Shown: positions 11,739 through 21,600 of the stretch, piece after piece
Numbering within the stretch: the first letter of the stretch is position 1
Layout of the letters: each line of letters begins with the position of its first letter
From: Mnemiopsis leidyi
Lineage: Eukaryota > Ctenophora > Tentaculata > Lobata > Bolinopsidae
Direction of reading: 5' to 3'
Length of the DNA stretch: 28,787 bases
Assembly: GCA_000226015.1 (NCBI GenBank)
Contig: JH155468.1
Location: forward strand, 183,772-212,558
Made by a program: the position numbers and the translations under genes
The notes under the pieces: generated by a model
What the model was told of the DNA's origin: nothing
Databases searched by the model: none
What the model saw: the letters and a program-made list of their open reading frames with translations, nothing else

Positions 11739-11791
11739 TGACGTCACGTTTAGCAGGAGCGCCGCGCGCACGTGCAACACAGCTGACGTCA
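11739..11791. promoter_or_regulatory. Two CRE palindromes flanking an E-box
   Basis: Perfect TGACGTCA sites at 11739-11746 and 11784-11791 lie 45 bp apart, with a CACGTG at 11769-11774 between them in a short GC-rich patch (GCCGCGCGCACGTGC). CREB/ATF-type bZIP proteins bind the first motif and bHLH-zip proteins the second. The function here is inferred from motif content only. Confidence 0.4.
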
Positions 11792-12030
11792 TTTAATTTC
11801 ACGGACACTGCGAGAGAGAAGTGGCAGAGCCGCTACTGTTATGATAACTTTAGAGGCTTTCTAGATTGTCATGATAACTTTCTAGATGGAGGCATCGATA
11901 TAATGTGTACGTGTCAAACAGGGAGCCAGGAACGAAACATTCAGATAAAGATTTCTCGATTCTCGAGTAATGGAAGAAGTAAAGTAGTGCAGCAGTGCCG
12001 CAGTTCAGTGGATTCAAATTAGAAGTATGG

Positions 12031-12072
12031 TGTCAATGTGTAGATTCGATGTGTCAATGTGTAGATTCAATG
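12031..12072. repeat. 21-bp tandem duplication
   Basis: TGTCAATGTGTAGATTC occurs at 12031 and again at 12052, a direct head-to-tail doubling with a 21-bp period. No coding content. Confidence 0.7.
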
Positions 12073-12433
12073 AACAAAACTTGTCCGAATCGTTGTTTTT
12101 AAAGCCGACAAAGAGATTTAGGAGAGGAAATGCGGCGCATCACACTTGACACATTGCTGTAGCTATCGAGAACTTTGTTGGTCGGTAGCTACTTCAAAGT
12201 AGGATCGACAACTAACCGTCTTGGCTGTATAACCTCTACTGAAGCTGCACGCATGTTTCAACTTTCAACAAAGTAGAATTTTCATGATCCGCAACATTAT
12301 TCCGCTTAACCGTCTTGGCTATTGCGTGATAAGAAAGGCCAAAGTTGACTAGGCAGCCAGGGAATCACACAGATATTGATATATTTACCAGGCAGATAAG
12401 TGTGGAAAGGTCTAGTGACAATAATATCCGACA

Positions 12434-12451
12434 CACGTGGTATACCACGTG
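12434..12451. promoter_or_regulatory. 18-bp perfect palindrome with two E-boxes
   Basis: CACGTGGTATACCACGTG is identical to its reverse complement and carries two CACGTG boxes with start points 12 bp apart. It is a plausible site for paired bHLH-zip dimers, but it could be a chance palindrome within the E-box-rich region. Confidence 0.45.
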
Positions 12452-12915
12452 AATATGGCCACATTCCTAAGCTCTAAGGAGGGTCCCGTAAATTTATAAC
12501 CTGCTCTGATTCCTTTCGGAACTCAGTCTGGCTAGAATACACTACAAACGGTCACAATGCCTTATTTGGTGGGTTAGACGTAAAAGGAATGTTAAATTGT
12601 CGTCAGCAATCCTCCTGATATTTATTGCAGTGATGGAATGAAAAACTGTAGAGCCGAGAACAACGTAGCCGCGAAAAATAATTCAGAAGGTTCGGGAACT
12701 CAGAAAAACGCAACGGTAGCGATTAGGAGTTCAGATAAATGCGGTCCCGCATGACTCATGAGTAGATTCATGTCGCTAACAAAATAATCATTGAGCAAGA
12801 GAGAGAGTAGGGAGATCATATTACAGCGAAGAGTGAGTCATACTGCTAAATATAGACATTAGGTAATGACCGCGCAAGTGGCTCAGTCCTACAGCGACAC
12901 ATCGAGTGGAGAGGT

Positions 12916-12936
12916 CACGTGGGCAGCTATCACGTG
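12916..12936. promoter_or_regulatory. Paired E-boxes in GTCACGTG context
   Basis: CACGTG occurs at 12916-12921 (preceded by GGT) and 12931-12936 (followed by ACTC), 15 bp apart. GTCACGTGAC, seen in full at 11371-11379, is the extended context preferred by MITF/TFE and USF factors in animals. Function is inferred. Confidence 0.4.
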
Positions 12937-13572
12937 ACTCAGGGACACACACAGGTGGGCCAACAAGACCCGTGCCAAGGTTCCTTAGATGACTGAACTA
13001 GATTGAACTTCCACTGATGTGTGATTTAACTTGATAACGATGTTGTTGTCAAGGTGATTGGATTCGGAGCAGCAAGGTTGAAGTAAATCACGCTGGGGTG
13101 AAATTAACAGGAAGCCTATGTTTTGTCCAAGGTCGAAGGGGCCATCATGTGATGTAATGGTGCTCTTTTCATTAAAATTACGACATGATTAGCTTAGATG
13201 TATGAGTTTACAGAGTGGGCTAGACAAAAATAGAAACGTAGCGACAAAATTAAATTTATTTCAGCGAAATAAGATTTAGGTGATGAACTAATTGCGCAAA
13301 TCAAGTTTTACTTTGAAATGAATTGGATTACTGGTCATGTAGCATCTGGCTACGATTCTCTGGTGACGACACTGTCATGGAAAATATGAATTAAGACGGG
13401 TAATTAATCAGCGTGTGAACTTTTAAACTGGCAAGATAAGATAAACACTTCGCTTTGATCATATGGATGATGTAAGTAAATACTTCGATTACCGATGAAA
13501 CTTGCGATAACATGTAGTTCTTGGAAGAGAGCAGGGCTAGTTGTAGCTTGTTAAAACGTGATATAATAATTA

Positions 13573-13673
13573 CGTGGCAAAACAATGACTCGTGGCAAAA
13601 GGCTGACACGTGGCAAAACACTGACACGTGGCAAAACACTGACACGTGGCAAAACACTGACACGGGACCAAAA
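13573..13673. repeat. 18-bp minisatellite carrying CACGTG
   Basis: Five 18-bp units start with CGTGGC at 13573, 13591, 13609, 13627 and 13645, with a degenerate sixth (CGGGACCAA) at 13663. The consensus is CGTGGCAAAACACTGACA. Junctions between the later units form CACGTG boxes at 13607, 13625 and 13643. Both strands are open across the array, so short repetitive peptides appear in several frames, but there is no other sign of coding. Confidence 0.85.
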
Positions 13674-14521
13674 ACAGCAGTGGGTCGAACACCAAACAAT
13701 ACTGTCTCAACACAATAGTTCAATAAAAAGTATTATAAAAGCAATGGGACAAAAATACTGGTACACTTTTGATCGCTCACTAGGATGCTATATTTGTAAC
13801 TATCACAACAAAGAAGAGAGGCAGGGATAGCTGCGTCATCAGACAGTACTTAGTAGGACAGTGCTGGTGTGTTGGGATATTGGTCTGCCGCGATAATTAT
13901 TGAAATTAACAGTGGGAATTATAGAACGTTTGAGAAAGTGGGCTGATTTAGGTTGCGTAAATTTCAAGTGTGAGCTCGGAATTTTCAATTTACATACAAG
14001 AGAGTAGAGTGTTGAGTTTTAGCGAATTATAATTTCCTGCGAACTTGTCTCGCCGAACCTCTTCATTTGAGCTAAATCATAAATTCATACAAGAAACAAA
14101 ATACATAGAAATGGTAATCTGGCGTCCGAGAAACTCTAAAAAGGGACCATACGAGAACTGAGCAACTTCAAAGACAAATGTTATTAGTGTTATGGCTAAA
14201 AAAGGCTATGAGGACATAATATGGTAGGGGCTATAATATCAATTGTGTTAAAAGCTTTAACTCTTTAAAAGTTTAAAAACCAGAAGGTGCCGAATTATAA
14301 GATGACATCAATTCTAAAAACAGAGCAAGCTTTATTCATAAGAATTCATGCTAAACATAAATCGTCGGATGTAAAACCGAGGAATGCTGATGTAGAACCA
14401 TGATATTTTCAGTACAGAAGCATGACATGCTGCATTTTCACACATTTTACGGCTACAGGATCAAACCTCAGTCGTATAGATTTGGGAATTTTGTAGGCTC
14501 TAATTCCAAGAAATGGAATAT

Positions 14522-14569
14522 TCCGTTATTACTTTCAAGAGAGCTTGAAAGTCAGAAAGTAATAACGGA
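14522..14569. repeat. Two mutually exclusive hairpins sharing one arm
   Basis: TCCGTTATTACTTTC (14522-14536) pairs perfectly with GAAAGTAATAACGGA (14555-14569), a 15-bp stem with an 18-nt loop. Its ACTTTC end also begins a second perfect hairpin, ACTTTCAAG / CTTGAAAGT (14531-14552), with a 4-nt loop, so the two structures compete. No gene is adjacent; the nearest is the 3' end of SLC33A1, about 1.1 kb to the right. Confidence 0.6.
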
Positions 14570-15680
14570 TCCTCATTAGTAAGGGTAACGTGCACGTGCA
14601 GGATTTAAGTTTTACTACCTTTAAAATAAAAGAAACTTAATCAAAACCATCCTCTCAAGATTCAAGACAGCGGTCCTAAAAATACGACTTAAATCGTGAG
14701 CAAAAAAGACGTGTTTTAGACAGGAATTTTAAATGGCTGACAGAACTAAACAGTCAACAAAGATATCTTTAAAAGTGTGTCTCGACTTGAAGTGTTAATA
14801 TATTTGCACGATAGGCTGGATCACATGCAACTTAAATGAATGAATGATTAGACGATTTAGTCATCATTAAATATAATCTGAATTTTTACATTATAACCAA
14901 CTGAAATAATCGTCAACCAATAAAAACTGTAATACAACAAACGAAAAATTTTAAATATCTTAGTTCAGCTGATCAGTTATTAGGTCATCTCTCTTGAGTA
15001 TGCTTGACATCTTGAATATCTTAAATACTTGGCAGGAAATTTTACTTAAATTCAAAACAGTTGTTTCCAAACTAAACATATCTGTTTGCTATATCAAACT
15101 TATGACTGGGCGAGGGTTATGCCTTATGCCAACAATTGTAAAATTAAATTGTAAGGAACGTTCGTGACCGTTAGCAATGTCCGGCCTGAAACAATTCCCG
15201 ACAAAGCCCTACAAACAGTTTGGCAAATAACTTAACTTTAACAGCGTCTTAGTCAGAGTCGTAACATATGTTGAATAAATGAAGGTAAATTATACCAAAC
15301 AAATCCTAAAGGCTTCTCTAAATGGGTTTAAACGGTTAGGTCCCGGTACGCTCAGTACAAAAGAATATACTGTCCGAATTTAAACATAAACACTTGGGTT
15401 AAATGATGGTGGGAGATTATATAATTTAAAGACTATACCCCAGGTTATTTAAACTATAAATTATCTAAATTTAGTAAATTAACAGTAAATATATTTACCA
15501 ATCTTAACCTAAGGTAAGATAGGTTAGTCTGAACTACTAACATGCCAAGACTCAACTGCCTGCGTCTGTAGCCTTAGGAAAACTTTTGACAGTTTCTGAA
15601 ATAGTTTAAATTACTATCTTAGACTAAGGTATTTGATTGTCGATATTGAGCCTCAACAAAACAACAGAACTTCACACTTA
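14570..15680. other. AT-rich sequence downstream of the SLC33A1 stop
   Basis: Likely 3' UTR and intergenic sequence of the leftward SLC33A1 gene. I saw no clear AATAAA close to the stop on the minus strand; one occurs far downstream (14329-14334). No other gene recognised. Confidence 0.35.
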
Positions 15681-18600
15681 TTATAATATGAACGGCAGAG
15701 GTTTCAAGAAAAGGAGCTCACCCATTTCCAGAGGAGAGCTACACAAGTTCCAACAGAGACGAGGACGAAAAAAACCGTCAGTTTCAGTAGAACACGTACC
15801 TCCCGTAGATGTACATGTCTGTTGAAGAGAGTCAGTGTTCAGAAAGTAGTTTAGTGACTTAGTAGCATGTATGTTGAAGAGAGTCAGTATTCAGAAAGTA
15901 GTTTAGTTACTTAGTAGCATGTATGTTGAAGAGAGTCAGTATTCAGAAAGTAGTTTAGTTACTTAGTAGCATGTATGTTGAAGAGAGTCAGTATTCAGAA
16001 AGTAGTTTAGTTACTTAGTAGCATGTATGTTGAAGAGAGTCAGTATTCAGAGTGTATATTATTTACTAAGTTACATGTCTGTTGAAGTAAGTTAGTACTC
16101 AGAAAGAAGATTAGTTACTTAGAATAAATCAAGCTAAGTTAGTTGTCATAATTGAGAAGTCATAAAGATTAAAAAAGATGTAAAGAAATGGTTAAAGTTA
16201 ATGAAATTCTGATATTGTAACCCCACAAAAGTGACATCACCAAATTGTTCAAGATAATTTAATATGCCACTATTTTGCAGGTGCACTTTCCAGTGCCAAA
16301 TTTTGGTTTTACAATTGCCAGCACCAAGAAATTTGAAAGAGGCTGGAAAACTAAAATTACAAATTTATTACTACATCAGAGTTGTTACTTACATCCTTGT
16401 CCATGTAACAAGATGTGACAGTCTCAGAGCCAACACAAGTAGAGCTTGTCACTCTATCTACCAGCCACAATGAAATAGTTTGGGGCAGCGTTCCTGGGTT
16501 AAAGTTGTGTTTTTAGTTATAGTACTACAATTTTAATTTATAGAAGGGGGATTCGTAGTTGTCATTCGTAGTTTTATGCGATCAGGTTATTAAAGAAGTA
16601 ATAAGAAATCAGAAGTTTAGTTATTGAATTTAGTTAGTAAATTTAGTGAGTAAATTTAGTTAGTAGTATTAGTAGCAAGGCGTGATACTTTATACCTGAT
16701 TCAATATCTTGGCCCAATAATCATAAATACTTTCTTGCGCTGAGAGAGGAATGCGACGGAAAAATTTTGGCACAAGTGCAATGCCCAATCACAATCAATT
16801 CCTGTTTAATGACGTCATAAACGTATGATCTGGATATTTTCAAGAAGTCATCGAGTACGGGAAAATCGTTCAGAATTCAAATTCGAAAGGCCAATCGTTT
16901 CTAGTTGCAGAATTTATGAGGGTTGATAAAATTTACATTGTAAGATTATTATGAGCCAAAGTTTTGCAATTTCACCAAGAGTCCTTAACCTTTGTTGTTG
17001 ACTATTTTACTAAATAATATGCGGCATATAATTTTGAACTGGTCAAATTTAAATTATTGATTGATTGATCAATTTGATCAAGTTAAGATTAATTGGTAAT
17101 GATACGATTGTGATTCTTTTTAAAGTGCAGGTTCACATTGAAATACACGGGTCCTTCATTTACAACAATTCAAATTTACGTAATTCGTGGGCCTAAACTT
17201 CATACCTTAACATTACATTTAACAAAGTTGTTCAGTAATTACTCAACAAACAATTTCGGTCTAACTCCACCCATTTACATTCCTCAATATGAGTCGATAT
17301 AATACCACGTATATTATGATTATGAAATCAGATACAAAACCAACTCCATACATGGATATTGTTTTGTATCTGATTTTATATTCAGACAGTTACACAACAG
17401 ACAGATTTAAAAACAGTTTAACAACAGACAGATTTAGACAGATATATGACAGACAGATTTGGACAGATATACAACAGGAACATTTAGACAGATTAAGACA
17501 GACATACAACAGACAGATTTAGACAAATATAAAACACACAGATTGAGACAAATATAAAACTGACATATTTAGACAGATTTAAAACAGACAGATATAAAAC
17601 AGACAGATAAAAACATACAGATATAAAACATACAGATATAAAACAGACAGATAAACAGATAAAAAACAGACAGATTGGACAGAAATTAAAACACCCCACC
17701 TGACAAGTTGATAAGTGTGTTCAGGAGGGTCATGTAAGTTCCACCCATCTTCACATCACTAACACGAGCATTGAACATCATCTGTGATACGAACATCATA
17801 GTAGCTGCCACCTGAAGAGGTATACATCACGTATACAGTGTATAGCAGTGTGTTTTTTGTAGAGATAACGATAATTTGTGTATGTACAATACTGTGTATG
17901 GTTTGTAGAGTGCATTTGTGTGTAGAGTGTATTTGTTTGACGATTTATTTGAGTATATTGCCGTACAAATGAGTGTGCTATGTAGATAAAACAGTATAAG
18001 TTGAACATTTGAGTGTGAAGCTAATGTATAGCTAATGTAATCGTTGAGTGATGAATACCTGCTATGTTGAAATGTGTCTTAATAAGGGTGAAGCTTGAAC
18101 CTTGAACCATGAAACCATGAAAGCAAAAAGATCGCTTGGTTTGAAGTTTTGCCCAAAAGAAGCGACGTTTATTATTTGCACTTTATCCATGCACCGATAA
18201 GGTAGGTCGGCTTGCCCGAAGCACCGCAACAGTCCAAAAGTTCTAACTTTCGTCTATTATAAGAATTTTTTGAAGGACCACTAATTTCAAGAAAATCTAA
18301 TCAGTATGATCGGCTCTGATAACCGTAAATTTAAAACTTAATTACTTCAAAGTTGATTTACTGGACAGTGGAAACGTATAATGCCACAAGAAAAGTTCGT
18401 GTTTGGGGTTCCCATATGGCTGAAGTGTAAAATATCTTGGAATGTTATCGTTTCCAACTGAAATCTTATTAATATAACATTTTGAATCAAAGAATTACAT
18501 CGAAATCACGGGAAGATGTGCCGAAAGCGCCGGCTTTCGTATTTAACTCAGATTTGCCAAATATTCATGAACTGAACTTTGATTCATCAAACTTAAATTG

Positions 18601-21600
18601 TATATAGAAATTTGAGTTCATCATCACGCCCTTCGGTACCCACTTCATACGATAGCCATCCACTTCGGTACCCACTTCATACGGTAGCCATCCACTTCGG
18701 TAGCCACAATCAACTCAAAGTGAAAAGATCAATTTGAAAATAGAATGGAAAACGGTACAAACTTGTGCAGCTTTTTAAAGTTTCAAATTCGTTTCGAACT
18801 CAAGTTAGGCCCTTAGAGGTATGTGGCATCATTTTGGATGTCCAAAACTTCATGTGTATCATATGATATGATGTCAATAGGAGTTCCTGGCTTCTTACTC
18901 TTCACTTTCACGATCATAACAAGAATAATGAGGGCTCCACAATAGAATGATGGGCAACGTTCATTTTTGCCGTATAGAAACTGTAAAGTACCCCAATACC
19001 TCAGTCAGAAACGATCATTATTTTTACACGTGATTTTTAAAAGCACGAGAAAACAGCATATAAATGTACTACAAAAATATGAAAAGCTACACAGAAAAAA
19101 GAAATTATAAAGCTCGCATTCTGGAGATGCAACAAGTGCAATAGCTCAGGTGGGAGCTAGCGCCCCAAAAATCCATAATATAGCATTGTGGGGCACAACG
19201 CGGCTCCCTCAAGTCAAACAGCTGATTTCGGTCCTGTGGAACGTTCAAAATAAGACGAAAAGAAGGGCTGTTTCAAATCAAAAATTTTTCCTTCAGTATC
19301 AGTATTCAATATTCAATCTATTGCTCGGTAATAGGACGGGGACGTTGAAGAGATCTCATCCTGAACTGACTTGTAACTTTAGCTGCCGCCCCTACCCGCT
19401 CTAAAGTGCTGCCCGTCACCAGGCACAGCGGCAGGACACACGAATAGAGATGGGGGCACCAGAGGAGGACAAAATCCAGGATGAGTCGGTAGGGAGATTC
19501 CAACTTCAGGACGAGGGTGTTGTCAATACCCAGCACAGTGTAGGTGATAATGGTAGGAAGGTGACATAGGAAGTAGCAAACTGTCGATAGTGACGTCACG
19601 AACAGTGCTCCTTTCCTCATGGCTCTCACGTGCTCAGAAGTTGAAATTGTAGCCCCGAAGAAGCGGTGCAGAATGTAATATGTGTTGATGAGAAGGAGGT
19701 TGATGAAAATAATGGTCATGTTGAGAAGAGAACCGTAAATATGAAACCAGTCCTGCACCATGAACAGAGAACAGCCGGTCGAATATGGCGGGCCTACATA
19801 ACTGAAATTAAGAGTGTTGGACAGAATCAGCATGGCTGAGAGGACGAGGGAGAAAGTAAAGATTCCGGCGATAACTTTTACAAGGAGTCTCTGCTTTGCA
19901 AGCTTTTTGTAGAGGCTCGGTTTTACCACCGCTGTGATCCTAAAGACACAAACAGTTGATAAAGTTGAAGACAGGCTGAAGAAGGTGATTACTTGACAGC
20001 CACCCAGAATTTGACATCCTGACTCAGGAACTACAAACCAGAAAGAAACTCCCTCCACAATTCCTACCAGCAGGTCAGCCACACAGATCACGTTGACAGT
20101 TCCAAATAACAAAAACATGGGCTGCTTGTTTCTAGAAATGTTGATGAAGGAGCTGGCCGCTCTCACATTGACTGGGATGAAGATGGGACCCAGGAAACAT
20201 GCCACGGATGTCATCACGATGGAGACAATAAACGTGGTCTTGTTGCTCCCAGACTCGGCCATGTCGCTCCTGGTTCCGGTGTGAGCTAAAGTAAAAGAAA
20301 AGTTGTTTAATGGAGGGTCTGTCCCGATCATCAACCAAATAACACCGTGTGGACCCTTATTATCTCCAACTGAATACGGCGTTGATTGTGGGTCGGACTT
20401 CGTATGGACTAGCGCAGAGGGGGAAGGAGTGTTCGATGCTAGGAAGGAGTTGAGAAATACGATAAAGCATAAACTAGTTGTGGTCCTCTCCATAACTGGG
20501 TATATTTACGCTGCTGGGAAATAAATCAATGTTTCTTTAATCTGTCTTTTTCATATTTTATATTATCTGTCTTTTTATTGATAAAGATTCAGTTCTGTTT
20601 CAATATCCACAAGTTTAAGATGGAAATTTCCGTATATTTAATTAAGTCATCATAATAATTTACATCAGCAATGGCAGTCTCTCAAAATTTAAATCAACGA
20701 AGGTTACGCAAGAGGGAATAAAAAGGGCTTTCATGTTGGCTACCAATGAAAAGAAAGGAGAGCATAATGTTTTTATGTTCAATGTAAAGGAACGGGAGAG
20801 CATTTATAAAAATGAACAACTGATGGACACTTAGCTATCGATATCGATATCTTGTTAAGAGCAGGACTCTTTGAATCAGATGGAAATTTTAATTTAGTAC
20901 GACTTGAAGACAACGTAGCTCTCGGCTCGAACCAGTGAAAATAACATTGGACTCTAAATATACGACGTTCAAATTGTTGGCGAAGTCAACGACCATGAAG
21001 GGCAACTAACAGTTGAACATTGTTTTTACTGTGCCAGATCGAAATTCGGAGGAGAGAGAAACTTGTTGAGGAGCTAAGTGAACAAAGCTGAGAATCCCAG
21101 TAAGCTGTATATATATATAGAATAGGTACGTTTACTCAGACAATTGATTGCTTAATGGCCCTACTACTATACGTGTTATATAAACGCGTAGACTGAGAGG
21201 TCGCTAGCATCTTTGTTTTGTAAATTGTCGGGTGAGATATTATTTATAGTAAATATTACAGTTTTACCTTTAACGAACTCAATTGTATGGCAATTACTAC
21301 TATCGTGTACCTTTTTAGTTATCAGACGACACAAGCTTCTGGAGACACATTTCACTTTTTCAAAACATTCTCTCGGCATGTCGTGAATTTTTCCATCTCC
21401 CATGCTTTTTTGCCCGAGGCAAAAAAGCAAAGTAGATGGTTTAAAGTGGTTAGATTTTGTGGTGGATGGAGGGAGGGGGTTTATTGGGTGAGTAAATGGA
21501 TAGGACGGTAGGTATATAATGTAAGTTTCCCGAACCTACAACATCAGTTTATCATGAATATGATTATCGGTTATCAGTTTTTCGGTAAAAAGTTTACCGA

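Noticed and set aside
13391-13830. Three overlapping frames with repeated peptides (TWQNTD, TRGKTL, CHVSVF)
   Set aside because: All are translations of the 18-bp minisatellite; repeats with lengths divisible by three keep every frame open.
15637-15825. Basic 62-codon plus-strand frame (FKKRSSPISR)
   Set aside because: Antisense of SLC33A1 exon 14.
17289-17699. Open frames rich in TDRF or CFISV peptides
   Set aside because: Read-through of the CAGACAGATTTA tandem array, not conserved protein.
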